DNA of 52,550 nt from JANMDU01 sp043777675 (GTDB lineage Bacteria; Pseudomonadota; Gammaproteobacteria; Burkholderiales; Burkholderiaceae_C), in contig JAYWHR010000027.1 of the NCBI GenBank assembly GCA_043777675.1, forward strand, positions 1 through 52,550. Reading direction: 5' to 3'. Below the pieces are notes generated by a model. That model worked only from the letters and a program-made list of their open reading frames with translations, was not told where the DNA came from and searched no databases. Position numbers and translations under genes: made by a program. Positions 41,677-49,807 of this stretch are shown here, one piece after another. The first letter of the stretch is position 1, and each line of letters begins with the position of its first letter.

Positions 41677-42804
41677 TCATAAATCGGGAGATATTATCTC
41701 ACTGAGGAGTACGCCCTGCCCCGTTGCAATACTGCGATGCGCCGCAATTCCCGTGGCCACTGAACGCAAGCCCTCTTCGAGCGAAATTTCAGCCGCCAAG
41801 CCTTCGCGAATAGCCTTGGCAAACTTTTGATGCTCAATCCAGCTCGCCCCAAAATGCTGGCCAGCGTAGCGAATGTTTGTGTCCCACACGCGCCGCGTGG
41901 CCACACCACGGCCTGTGCCAGACGGCTGTCCCCACACTTCGCGCCTGCCCCAATCTTCACGCCTTCCTACGCGCAACGTGAGTGAGGGAATGAGCGATTC
42001 GATCTTGCCCTCGGAACCCACCACGCTGATGACCTCGTTATCCACACTGTTTTCGGCAAACATGCATAGATCAAGGCTAGCTCTTGCCCCGCTTGGATAT
42101 TCCACAATCACGAAAGCGCTGTCGAGAATATCTGGAGTTTTATCACCATACTTTTCATCCAAGTGATTCACCCTCTGCCCGCCGCTTGCAAACACCTTGA
42201 GCGGTTTTTCCTGCAAGATGTGATCCATCAAATTGAAATAGTGGCAGCACTTCTCCACCAGTGTGCCGCCCGTGTTTTGTGAAAAGCGATTCCAATCACC
42301 CACCTTGGGATAAAACGGTTCGCGATGCTCTCGAATGGCGACTTGATGAAGCGCACCGCATTCACCAGCATGCGCGAGGCGGATCAGTTCAGCCACAGGC
42401 GGCATATACCGATACTCCTGCGCCACCCACGTGACTTTTTTACGCCCTTTGCCGCGCTTGATGAGATCAAGCCCATCTTCCATCGTGGTCACCAGCGGCT
42501 TCTCCGCCAACACATGTACATCCGCTGCGAGCACCTCTCTCAGGATTTGCGCATGTGTGTAATTCGGCGTCCCTACAACAACGGCATCACACAAGCCGCT
42601 ACTTAGCAAATCGCTCACGGAATCAAACACTTTCGGCTGGACAGATGCGCTGCGCAATAAAGCCAGCGATGCATGGATGCTAGGCTGATGGGGGTCTTGC
42701 AATGCGGTGATTTGGCAATCATCGGAGGAGAGCAAATTCAAAATATGCTCCCGCCCCATGCTGCCGCAGCCAATGATGCCGTAACGAATAATTTGCTGTC
42801 CCAT
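41677..42804 (-). CDS. Gfo/Idh/MocA-family oxidoreductase
   Basis: An NAD(P)-dependent sugar dehydrogenase of about 375 residues. The Rossmann motif GIIGCGSMGREH lies near residue 9, and the family's EKP motif is in VLAEKPLV. YRYMPP and GGTLVEKCCHYFNLMD follow, with the catalytic Lys and His. ATG 42804 gives MGQQIIRYGIIG; the longer frame would overlap the aldolase gene. In this cluster it may oxidise an aldose at C1, as bacterial xylose/glucose dehydrogenases of the family do. Confidence 0.9.
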   Translation of the reverse strand: MGQQIIRYGIIGCGSMGREHILNLLSSDDCQITALQDPHQPSIHASLALLRSASVQPKVFDSVSDLLSSGLCDAVVVGTPNYTHAQILREVLAADVHVLAEKPLVTTMEDGLDLIKRGKGRKKVTWVAQEYRYMPPVAELIRLAHAGECGALHQVAIREHREPFYPKVGDWNRFSQNTGGTLVEKCCHYFNLMDHILQEKPLKVFASGGQRVNHLDEKYGDKTPDILDSAFVIVEYPSGARASLDLCMFAENSVDNEVISVVGSEGKIESLIPSLTLRVGRREDWGRREVWGQPSGTGRGVATRRVWDTNIRYAGQHFGASWIEHQKFAKAIREGLAAEISLEEGLRSVATGIAAHRSIATGQGVLLSEIISPDL

Positions 42805-42806
42805 TG

Positions 42807-43604
42807 TCAATAGCCTTGCGAATGAATTTTGATGTCTTGCTGGCGAATGGTGGAGAGGACGGCTGCGCAATTGCGCATCATTAGACCCAGATCTGAAGCT
42901 ACGCCGATGTAATCAAAACCCGAAGCTCGGTAGGTGGCCACCGCTTCTGGCGTACCGCCTACTGTACCCACAGGTTTGCCCGCTGCATGACAAGCTTTTA
43001 CGCCCTCGGCCATCAGCGCGACCACCTCCGGATGCATCAAATTTCCCACGTGTCCCATCGCGCCGCTCAGATCGCCGGGGCCGATGAACACGCTGTCTAC
43101 GCCTTCGACCGAAGCAATCTCTTTCATGCGGCTCATGGCCTCTGGCGTTTCGATTTGCACGATCACGCTCACGGCCTCGTTGGCCATCTTGAAATAATCT
43201 TTCACCGTGCCAAAGCGTGATCCCCGACTCATTGCGGCCATGCCGCGCACGCCATGTGGTGGATACTTTGCTGCCGCCACAGCTTTTTTGGCCTCTTCCA
43301 CGGTTTGCACAAAAGGGAACATCAGTGTTTGTGCGCCTGCATCCAGCACACGCTTAACCGTCACGGTATCGTTCCACGGTATCCGCGTGATCGGTAGCAT
43401 GGGCGTGCCAGCAATCGCTTGCAAGAGATGAATCACTTCCATCATGTCCAGCGGCGTGTGTTCCATATCCACCACCGCCCAATCAAAGCCCGCACAACCG
43501 ACGGCTTCTGCCACTACGGGCGATGCAGACATGACCCAAGTGCCGACAGGGTAACCAGCGGGGAAGTCTTTTTTGGCGAGGAGGGTTTTAAAGGGGTTTT
43601 GCAT
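42807..43604 (-). CDS. HpcH/HpaI-family aldolase
   Basis: A class II, metal-dependent aldolase of about 265 residues that splits 2-keto-3-deoxy sugar acids or 2,4-dihydroxy acids to pyruvate plus an aldehyde. FDWAVVDMEHTPLD holds the catalytic His and FPFVQTVEEAKKAV a conserved block. GVRGMAAMSRGSRFG, VIVQIETPEAM (metal-binding Glu) and FIGPGDLSGAMG (metal-binding Asp) follow. ATG 43604 was preferred to TTG 43613, which abuts the stop codon of the dehydratase gene. As the next step after the dehydratase it supports a pathway ending in pyruvate and an aldehyde. Confidence 0.92.
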   Translation of the reverse strand: MQNPFKTLLAKKDFPAGYPVGTWVMSASPVVAEAVGCAGFDWAVVDMEHTPLDMMEVIHLLQAIAGTPMLPITRIPWNDTVTVKRVLDAGAQTLMFPFVQTVEEAKKAVAAAKYPPHGVRGMAAMSRGSRFGTVKDYFKMANEAVSVIVQIETPEAMSRMKEIASVEGVDSVFIGPGDLSGAMGHVGNLMHPEVVALMAEGVKACHAAGKPVGTVGGTPEAVATYRASGFDYIGVASDLGLMMRNCAAVLSTIRQQDIKIHSQGY

Positions 43605-43613
43605 GGTCGTCAA

Positions 43614-45341
43614 TCAAAAAATTACGGGCTCAGGCGTGTCGTCCACACCCTGTAAGAAATCGAAATCGCAGCCTTCGTGCGCCTGCGTCACATGGGCTTG
43701 ATACAGCTTGGTATAGCCGCGCTTGAACGGTTGCACTGGCGGCTTCCATAAGGCGCGGCGCTTAGCGAGTTCTTCATCGCTCACTTGTAGATGCAAGCGA
43801 CGTTGCTCCACGTTGACTTCAATCACATCACCCGTCTGCACCAGAGCCAAAGGCCCCCCGACTGCGCTTTCTGGTGAAATGTGCAGCACGCAAGCGCCGT
43901 AGTGTGTGCCGCTCATGCGCGCATCGGATAGGCGCAGCATGTCGCGCACTCCGCGCTTGAGCAATTTTTTCGGAATCGGCAAACCGCCCCACTCGGGCAT
44001 GCCCGGCGCACCTACGGGCCCGGCATTGCGCAGCACGAGCACGGTGTCCTCGTTCACGTCAAGCGATTCATCAGCCATCGCAGCGAGCATCTGGGGTTGG
44101 CTGTCAAACACCAGCGCTTTACCGGTGTGCGCTAAAAACTTTTTCTCTGCTGCACCGGGCTTCATGACCGCACCATGCGGCGCGAGATTGCCACGCAACA
44201 CGGCCAATGCGCCATCGGCTACGGGTTTGTCCAGCGGGCGAATCACGTGCGCATCATGTACCACAGCATGGGCGATGTTGTCACCCAGCGTGCGACCACT
44301 CACGGTCAACTCGTCCAGAGACAATTCAGCGCGAATCACTGTCATCATTGCAGGCAGGCCGCCAGCATAATAAAAATCTTCCATCAGCTTGTCGCCGCTT
44401 GGGAACAGATTCGCAATCACTGGCACGCGGCGGCTCATGGCATCCAAATCATCAAGCGTCAGATCAATGCCTGCACGGCGCGCCATCGCAATCACATGCA
44501 CTGCGGCATTGGTGCTACCGCCGAGTGCCATTTGTACAGCGAGCGCATTTTGAAAGCTACCACGCGTCAGGATGTTGGATGGCTTCAAATCTTCCCACAC
44601 CATCTGCACGATGCGCTCGCCGCAACTGGTGGCCATGCGCGGATGGGCGGCATCCATCGCAGGGATGCTCGTGCTACCGGGCATCGTCATGCCCAGTGCT
44701 TCGGTCATTGCTGTCATGGTGCTGGCTGTGCCCATGGTGTTGCAGGTGCCGGGTGCGCGCGTCATGCGGCCCTCCATGTCTTGCAGCTCAGATTTAGTGA
44801 GGTTGCCCGCTTGGTATTCGTCCCAAAACATTCGCGTATGCGTGCCCGCACCAATCGCTCTATGCACACCATCGCGCACATGCCGATCATTAAGCATCGG
44901 GCCAGCGGGGCAAAAAATCGCTGGAATATCCATGCTGATCGCGCCCATCAGCAAGCCAGGCGTGGTTTTGTCGCAGCCGCCAAGTAGCACGACGCCATCA
45001 CACGGCAAACTGCGAAGCAGCTCCTCGGCTTCCATCGCCAGAAAGTTGCGATACAGCATGGTGGTGGGCTTGACCATGACTTCGCCCAAGCTCATCGCTG
45101 GCAACTCCACTGGGTAACCGCCCGCCATCAAAATACCTTTTTTGACGCTTTCGGCGCGTTCTCTCAAGTGTGCGTGGCAGGGCGAGAGATCGCTCCATGT
45201 ATTCAGAATCGCAATCATGGGTTTACCCATGATGTCTTCGCGCCGAAAGCCCTGCTGCTGCATGCGCTGGCGATGCGCGAAGCCGCGCATGCCTTGGTCG
45301 TCAAACCAGCGACGGCTGCGGAGATCGGCTAGGGTTTTCAT
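43614..45341 (-). CDS. IlvD/Edd-family dehydratase (sugar-acid dehydratase)
   Basis: An iron-sulfur dehydratase of about 575 residues. Cluster and metal ligands are visible as C in GGCDKTTPG and C in APGTCNTMGTAST. LGGSTNAAVH and LSDARMSGTHYGACVLH are family signatures. The protein is closest in style to the pentonate dehydratases (arabinonate/xylonate type) rather than to IlvD of valine synthesis, judged from the cluster around it. ATG 45341 was chosen; the longer frame to 45515 overlaps the divergent regulator and the operator. It is the first gene of the operon. Confidence 0.9.
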   Translation of the reverse strand: MKTLADLRSRRWFDDQGMRGFAHRQRMQQQGFRREDIMGKPMIAILNTWSDLSPCHAHLRERAESVKKGILMAGGYPVELPAMSLGEVMVKPTTMLYRNFLAMEAEELLRSLPCDGVVLLGGCDKTTPGLLMGAISMDIPAIFCPAGPMLNDRHVRDGVHRAIGAGTHTRMFWDEYQAGNLTKSELQDMEGRMTRAPGTCNTMGTASTMTAMTEALGMTMPGSTSIPAMDAAHPRMATSCGERIVQMVWEDLKPSNILTRGSFQNALAVQMALGGSTNAAVHVIAMARRAGIDLTLDDLDAMSRRVPVIANLFPSGDKLMEDFYYAGGLPAMMTVIRAELSLDELTVSGRTLGDNIAHAVVHDAHVIRPLDKPVADGALAVLRGNLAPHGAVMKPGAAEKKFLAHTGKALVFDSQPQMLAAMADESLDVNEDTVLVLRNAGPVGAPGMPEWGGLPIPKKLLKRGVRDMLRLSDARMSGTHYGACVLHISPESAVGGPLALVQTGDVIEVNVEQRRLHLQVSDEELAKRRALWKPPVQPFKRGYTKLYQAHVTQAHEGCDFDFLQGVDDTPEPVIF

Positions 45342-45358
45342 GTGTATTGTCGGTAACT

Positions 45359-45372
45359 TGTTAGCGCTAACA
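45359..45372. promoter_or_regulatory. LacI-type operator, 14-bp perfect palindrome
   Basis: TGTTAGCGCTAACA, with the central CG typical of LacI/GalR-family sites, lies 5 nt downstream of the -10 hexamer of the dehydratase promoter and 18 nt before its start codon. A repressor bound here would block initiation. The divergent lacI-family gene begins 36 nt away on the other side. Confidence 0.82.
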
Positions 45373-45377
45373 TTATT

Positions 45378-45406
45378 AGCATATTCATCGCTGTTGATGT
45401 TGTCAT
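45378..45406 (-). promoter_or_regulatory. Promoter of the sugar-acid operon (ATGACA-17-TATGCT)
   Basis: On the minus strand a -35 ATGACA (45401-45406) and a -10 TATGCT (45378-45383) are 17 nt apart. The spacing to the palindrome downstream fits a repressed promoter. The hexamers are moderate matches. Confidence 0.55.
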
Positions 45407-45407
45407 C

Positions 45408-46574
45408 GTGATAAACCCTAGCCAGCTTTCTGCATCCATTCAAACGCCCAATGCATCTTCTCCGAGCGGTAGACGTGGCCATGGTCGCGCTACCTTGGCC
45501 GATGTGGCAGCACATGCCGGCGTGACGACCATGACCGTCTCCCGCTTCTTGCGCTCACCCGAACGCGTCGCACCTGATACAGCACTGATCATCACGCAAG
45601 CATTGCAGCTCACCGGCTATAGTCCTAATTTACAAGCAGGCAGCTTAGCAAGTGGGTGCTCACAAGCAGTTGCTGTGGTCGTGCCCAACCTGACGCATTC
45701 TATTTTTGCGGACACGCTACATGGCTTAGGCCTTGGCTTGCAAGCTGAAGGCTTGCAGATGTTGGTGTCGAGCACGGGCTATTCTTTGGCGCTCGAGGAG
45801 CAGCAAGTGCGCACCATGCTCGGCTGGGCACCTGCGGCCGTTGTGGTGACGGGCAGACGACACAACCCATTAACCCAGCAACTCTTGCTTGCAGCGCAAG
45901 CGCGTGGCACGCCCGTGGTGGAAATTTGGGATCAAAGCCCAGAGGGCGAGCCGCATGATTTTCAGCAAATTGGTTTTGATCACGCACATGTCGGCGGCCT
46001 GATGGCGCAGGCTCTGATCAAGCGCGGCTACAAAAAACTGTGCTTTATAGACAGCGGCATCTCGGAGGATTTTCGTGCCCACGAGCGTGCGCATGGCTTT
46101 CTAGCAAAAGCAGGCTCTTGCGGCATCGAGGCAGAACTACAGATCGCAGACATCGGCGAGGCTATTGAAATGGGCAACGCATGCTTTACACGCTGGCATA
46201 GCCATCAAGTGCTAAGCAAGGGCGCTTACTCAGGCGCCGCGAGTCGCGTTCGAGGCGCTGGATTGACACATGGTTTCGGTTTTGCCAATGATTTGCTGGC
46301 CACGGGCGCGCTACTTGCGGCACAAAGGCTAGGGTTTGCCGTGCCCAGCGAGATTGGCATGATTGGATTTGGCGATTTCCCAATAGGCAGGTATTGCCAA
46401 GGAGGCTTGAGCACGATGCATATCGACGGCGAACGCATGGGGCAAACCTGCGCGCACTACATTGCCACGCGGCTGCGAAAGACCATTGGCAAGCAGTTGA
46501 TCCCGTTTGAGCCAGTGCGGCAAGTGGTGCTTGAGCCGCGCCTGCTGTGGCGTTCTTCAAAGACGGATTTTTAG
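45408..46574 (+). CDS. LacI-family transcriptional regulator
   Basis: A 388-residue repressor-type protein. The helix-turn-helix lies at residues 29-50 (LADVAAHAGVTTMTVSRFL), followed by the hinge and a periplasmic-binding-protein-like effector domain (AVVVPNLTHSIFADTLHGL, then GMIGFGDFPIGR). Before the HTH is a 25-residue tail rich in Ser/Gln/Arg. The start is GTG 45408, with no clear ribosome site; no other in-frame start precedes the HTH. It is divergent from the dehydratase operon with a palindromic operator between them and most likely represses the operon until a sugar acid binds. Confidence 0.9.
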   Translation: MINPSQLSASIQTPNASSPSGRRGHGRATLADVAAHAGVTTMTVSRFLRSPERVAPDTALIITQALQLTGYSPNLQAGSLASGCSQAVAVVVPNLTHSIFADTLHGLGLGLQAEGLQMLVSSTGYSLALEEQQVRTMLGWAPAAVVVTGRRHNPLTQQLLLAAQARGTPVVEIWDQSPEGEPHDFQQIGFDHAHVGGLMAQALIKRGYKKLCFIDSGISEDFRAHERAHGFLAKAGSCGIEAELQIADIGEAIEMGNACFTRWHSHQVLSKGAYSGAASRVRGAGLTHGFGFANDLLATGALLAAQRLGFAVPSEIGMIGFGDFPIGRYCQGGLSTMHIDGERMGQTCAHYIATRLRKTIGKQLIPFEPVRQVVLEPRLLWRSSKTDF

Positions 46575-46590
46575 ATGATTCAGGGCAATA

Positions 46591-46632
46591 GCCGGCATAG
46601 AATAAGCGGAGAATGCTATTAATATAATAGCA
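46591..46632 (-). repeat. 42-nt dispersed repeat, copy R12 (lacI/peroxiredoxin gap)
   Basis: A well-preserved copy on the minus strand: TGCTAT, TATATTAA, TAGC, 24 nt ending GCCGGC, then TATTGCCC. It lies between convergent genes, and a GGAG/CTCC pairing to its right extends the hairpin. Confidence 0.88.
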
Positions 46633-46655
46633 TGCTCCGCTTATGTTGCAACAAA

Positions 46656-47162
46656 TCAAGCCTTCGCTTGAGCCAGCATCGTGCCTGCATCGCTCACTTC
46701 AAACTTGCCCGAAGCTTCGCGGTTGATGCTCTTGACCACGCCATCTTTGATGAGCATTGAGTATCGATCTGAGCGCAAACCCATGCCGCGTGCGGTCAAG
46801 TCTAAAGTAAGGCCAGTGGCTTGCGTGAATGCAGCGCTGCCGTCAGCGAGCATGCGCACTTTCGTGCCGGTTTTTTGGTCACGAGCCCATGCACCCATCA
46901 CGAAAGCATCATTCACGCTCACACACCAGATTTCATCCACACCAGCACTTTTGAGTTCTTCAAAATGCTGCACATAGCCAGGGACATGCTTGGCTGAGCA
47001 GGTGGGCGTGAACGCGCCGGGCAACGCAAACAGAGCAATCGTCTTGCCGGCGCTGGCCTTGGTGGTATCCACAGCGTTGGGCCCAATGGAGCAGCCTTCG
47101 CCTTCAACTTCAGAGTATTCCATCAGGGTACTGGTGGGAAGTTTGTCGCCGATTTTGATCAT
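46656..47162 (-). CDS. Peroxiredoxin, Prx5 type
   Basis: A thiol peroxidase of 168 residues. The peroxidatic cysteine is C55 in ALPGAFTPTCSAKHVPGY, the hallmark of the Prx5/AhpE-like redoxin group; C24 and C79 could act as partners. RSDRYSMLIKDGVVK is typical near the C-terminal end. AGGAGAAACTC precedes the start. It reduces hydrogen peroxide and alkyl peroxides in the cytoplasm. It is transcribed alone, between R12 and the ribosomal operon. Confidence 0.93.
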   Translation of the reverse strand: MIKIGDKLPTSTLMEYSEVEGEGCSIGPNAVDTTKASAGKTIALFALPGAFTPTCSAKHVPGYVQHFEELKSAGVDEIWCVSVNDAFVMGAWARDQKTGTKVRMLADGSAAFTQATGLTLDLTARGMGLRSDRYSMLIKDGVVKSINREASGKFEVSDAGTMLAQAKA

Positions 47163-47234
47163 GAGTTTCTCCTAAAGATATTGGGTAGATTAAGTGTGTA
47201 TTGTGCTTGACAGTGAGCCATGTTGCACAAATGC

Positions 47235-47260
47235 AAACGGCTCACATCAGTGAGCCGTTT
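47235..47260 (-). terminator. Probable terminator of the ribosomal protein operon
   Basis: AAACGGCTCAC, a 4-nt loop and GTGAGCCGTTT form an 11-bp perfect stem 60 nt beyond the rpsQ stop codon. The T tract on the minus strand is short (TTTGCATTTG), so termination may be incomplete. Confidence 0.6.
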
Positions 47261-47319
47261 GTCTTCATTTCGCTTGAGCAACAAATCAAAGACTTGGTGC
47301 TTGAGCTTCGATGAAATGC

Positions 47320-47589
47320 TTATACGTCAATCGACTTTTGCACCAAGCGGGTCGCAACCCAGTTTTTGGTCTTCGAAATGGGACGTGACTCTGTGATTTC
47401 AATGGTGTCACCCGTCTTGTACTCACCCTTTTCATCGTGGGCGTGGTACTTGCTGGATTTCATCACGATCTTGCTGTAGAGCTCGTGCTTCACACTGCGC
47501 TCGACCAAGACCGTCACGGTTTTGGCACGTTTGTCGCTGACCACCTTGCCGATCAAGGTGCGCTTGAGGGATTTTTTTGCTTCCGTCAT
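47320..47589 (-). CDS. rpsQ: 30S ribosomal protein S17
   Basis: An 89-residue OB-fold protein that binds 16S rRNA early in 30S assembly. KRTLIGKVVSDKRAKTVTVLVE and the GDTIEITESRPISKTK region are conserved S17 blocks. It is the last gene of this ribosomal segment, 12 nt after rpmC. The usual next gene, rplN, is not within the window to the left. Confidence 0.97.
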   Translation of the reverse strand: MTEAKKSLKRTLIGKVVSDKRAKTVTVLVERSVKHELYSKIVMKSSKYHAHDEKGEYKTGDTIEITESRPISKTKNWVATRLVQKSIDV

Positions 47590-47601
47590 AGTTGCTCCTG
47601 A

Positions 47602-47805
47602 TTACTTGGCGGCCTGCTCAGCAGCAATCGTCTTGGCGCGTGCAATCGCACGGCGCGTGACGCGCAACTGAGAAGTGTTGTTGAGTTGTTGCGTGGCTTT
47701 TTGCATGCGCAGCGAGAAGTGGGCTTTCTGTAGCTCTTTCACTTCCGTGACGAGCCCAGCCGCATCTTTAGCGCGCAGTTCTTTGCGTTGCTCAATGGCT
47801 TTCAT
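47602..47805 (-). CDS. rpmC: 50S ribosomal protein L29
   Basis: A 67-residue two-helix protein near the peptide exit tunnel. LRAKDAAGLVTEVKELQKAHF and the LRVTRRAIARAKTI region are typical. The order rplP-rpmC-rpsQ is the standard S10-operon order. Confidence 0.96.
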   Translation of the reverse strand: MKAIEQRKELRAKDAAGLVTEVKELQKAHFSLRMQKATQQLNNTSQLRVTRRAIARAKTIAAEQAAK

Positions 47806-47820
47806 ATTTTTTCTCCTGCC

Positions 47821-48237
47821 TTATTGACCGAGCATGCGAGCCACAAATGTGGTGCGCAGAGGCAACTTGGCAGCAGCCAATGTGAAAGCTTCACGAGCGA
47901 GCGCCTCGGGCACGCCGTTGATCTCATAGAGCACCTTGCCGGGGCGAATTTCCGCGACGTAATACTCAGGGTTGCCTTTACCGTTACCCATTCGGACTTC
48001 GGCTGGCTTCGTGGAGATCGGCTTGTCAGGAAACATGCGAATCCAAATTCGGCCGCCACGTTTGACGTGACGCGAAATGGCGCGGCGTGCTGCCTCGATT
48101 TGGCGAGCCGTCAGACGGCCACGCTCAATGGATTTGAGACCGAAGTCTCCAAAGGCCACCGATGTGCCGCGAGGCGACACGCCGGTGTTACGGCCTTTTT
48201 GCTCTTTTCGATATTTGCGACGAGCGGGTTGTAGCAT
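47821..48237 (-). CDS. rplP: 50S ribosomal protein L16
   Basis: A 138-residue protein that helps place tRNA in the A and P sites. MLQPARRKYRKEQKGRN at the N-terminus, RQIEAARRAISRHVKRGG in the middle and RMGNGKGNPEYYVA are the conserved blocks. Confidence 0.98.
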   Translation of the reverse strand: MLQPARRKYRKEQKGRNTGVSPRGTSVAFGDFGLKSIERGRLTARQIEAARRAISRHVKRGGRIWIRMFPDKPISTKPAEVRMGNGKGNPEYYVAEIRPGKVLYEINGVPEALAREAFTLAAAKLPLRTTFVARMLGQ

Positions 48238-48252
48238 TTATATTCTCCAGAT

Positions 48253-49155
48253 TTAGGCTTGGCCACCGTCTGTGGAGGCAGGCGCGGCCACTTTGCGAAC
48301 GCGCTTAACGGTGGTTTTCACTTCGGATGCTCCAGCTTCGGCAGGCTTGTCGCTGCCATCGGCTGGTGCGGTATTGCCACCTGCAGGGCGAGCGCCACCA
48401 CGGGTAGCGCCACGTGCTGGAGGACGAGCTCCACCACGGTCATCACGGCCACCGCGATCGTCACGGCGTGGGCCGCGTGGCTTGCGCTCTTCGTCGCGTG
48501 GCTCTTGTACTACTGGCAGATCATTGCGACCCAAGGTATCACCCTTGTAAACCCAGACCTTGACGCCGATCACACCATAAGTGGTCTTGGCTTCAGAAGT
48601 GCCATAGTCGATATCTGCGCGCAACGTATGGAGAGGCACACGGCCTTCGCGATACCACTCGCAGCGAGCAATTTCAATACCATTCAAACGGCCAGAGGAC
48701 ATGATCTTGATGCCGAGAGCACCCATACGCATGGCATTTTGCATGGCGCGCTTCATGGCACGGCGGAACATGATGCGCTTTTCAAGCTGTTGCGTGATCG
48801 AATCAGCAATCAACTTGGCATCAATTTCAGGCTTGCGCACTTCTTCAATATTCACAGCGACAGGCACGCCCAATTTGGCAGTGAGTTCTTTTTTCAAGTT
48901 CTCAATGTCTTCGCCTTTCTTGCCGATCACCACACCCGGACGGGCGGAGAAAATCGTAATACGGGCGTTTTTTGCAGGACGCTCAATCAAAACGCGTGAT
49001 ACAGATGCGTTTTTCAGTTTGGCTTTCAGGTACTCGCGCACCTTGATGTCTTCTGCCAGCATGCCAGCAAAGTCAGTGTTGCTTGCGTACCAGCGGCTGG
49101 CCCAATTGCGGCTCACCGAAAGGCGAAAACCGGTTGGGTGGATTTTTTGTCCCAT
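48253..49155 (-). CDS. rpsC: 30S ribosomal protein S3, with extended C-terminal tail
   Basis: A 300-residue protein of the 30S mRNA entry site. MGQKIHPTGFRLSVSRNWAS, the KH-domain motif GVVIGKKGEDIE and WYREGRVPLHTLRADIDYG are diagnostic. The usual length is about 230; here a tail of about 70 residues follows, rich in Arg/Gly/Asp (RRDDRGGRDDRGGARPP) and then Ala/Pro. Tails of this kind occur in other Burkholderiales S3 proteins as I recall. It may be disordered and bind RNA. Confidence 0.97.
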   Translation of the reverse strand: MGQKIHPTGFRLSVSRNWASRWYASNTDFAGMLAEDIKVREYLKAKLKNASVSRVLIERPAKNARITIFSARPGVVIGKKGEDIENLKKELTAKLGVPVAVNIEEVRKPEIDAKLIADSITQQLEKRIMFRRAMKRAMQNAMRMGALGIKIMSSGRLNGIEIARCEWYREGRVPLHTLRADIDYGTSEAKTTYGVIGVKVWVYKGDTLGRNDLPVVQEPRDEERKPRGPRRDDRGGRDDRGGARPPARGATRGGARPAGGNTAPADGSDKPAEAGASEVKTTVKRVRKVAAPASTDGGQA

Positions 49156-49173
49156 GTGTTTACGTCCTTCGGA

Positions 49174-49503
49174 TTAGTTGCCAACAACCACATAAATGTG
49201 GCAGGTGGGCTTAACAATGCGATTGCCACGGCCTTTGGCGTTTGCAGTGAAACGCTTGAGCACAGTGCCCTGCTCGACGTGAATGGTCTTGACCTTCAAT
49301 TCGTCAATGTCTGCGCCGTCGTTGTGCTCAGCATTAGCAATCGCCGATTCGAGCACTTTTTTGATGATGACTGCGGCTTTTTTGCGCGCATAAGTCAGCG
49401 TATTCAGGGCACGATCCACGGGCATACCGCGAATCATGTCTGCGACCAAACGACCCTTGTCAGAAGACAGGCGCACGCCGCGTAAAGTTGCTTTGGTTTC
49501 CAT
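49174..49503 (-). CDS. rplV: 50S ribosomal protein L22
   Basis: A 109-residue protein lining the exit tunnel. ATLRGVRLSSDKGRLVADM and the C-terminal loop RFTANAKGRGNRIVKPTCHI are characteristic. It is 12 nt after rpsS. Confidence 0.98.
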   Translation of the reverse strand: METKATLRGVRLSSDKGRLVADMIRGMPVDRALNTLTYARKKAAVIIKKVLESAIANAEHNDGADIDELKVKTIHVEQGTVLKRFTANAKGRGNRIVKPTCHIYVVVGN

Positions 49504-49515
49504 GATTTGAATTCC

Positions 49516-49794
49516 TTACTTCTTCACGACTTTTTTGTCAGCCGGGTGGCCTTTGAATGTGCGGGTGAGCGCGAATTCGCCGAGCTTGTGGCCAACCATT
49601 TGGTCGGTAATGTATACAGGGATGTGTTGCTTGCCGTTGTGGACGCCAATCGTGAGGCCGATGAAATCTGGAAGAATCATTGAGCGACGCGACCAAGTTT
49701 TCACAGGTTTTTTGTCTTTGATGGCAATCGCCTTTTCAACCTTGACCATTAGATGATGGTCAACGAAAGGGCCTTTTTTGAGGGAACGTGTCAT
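49516..49794 (-). CDS. rpsS: 30S ribosomal protein S19
   Basis: A 92-residue protein of the 30S head. MTRSLKKGPFVDHHLMVKVE and then TWSRRSMILPDFIGLTIGVH and GHKLGEFALTRTFKGH are nearly invariant S19 blocks. Confidence 0.98.
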   Translation of the reverse strand: MTRSLKKGPFVDHHLMVKVEKAIAIKDKKPVKTWSRRSMILPDFIGLTIGVHNGKQHIPVYITDQMVGHKLGEFALTRTFKGHPADKKVVKK

Positions 49795-49807
49795 TTCAAT
49801 TTACCCC

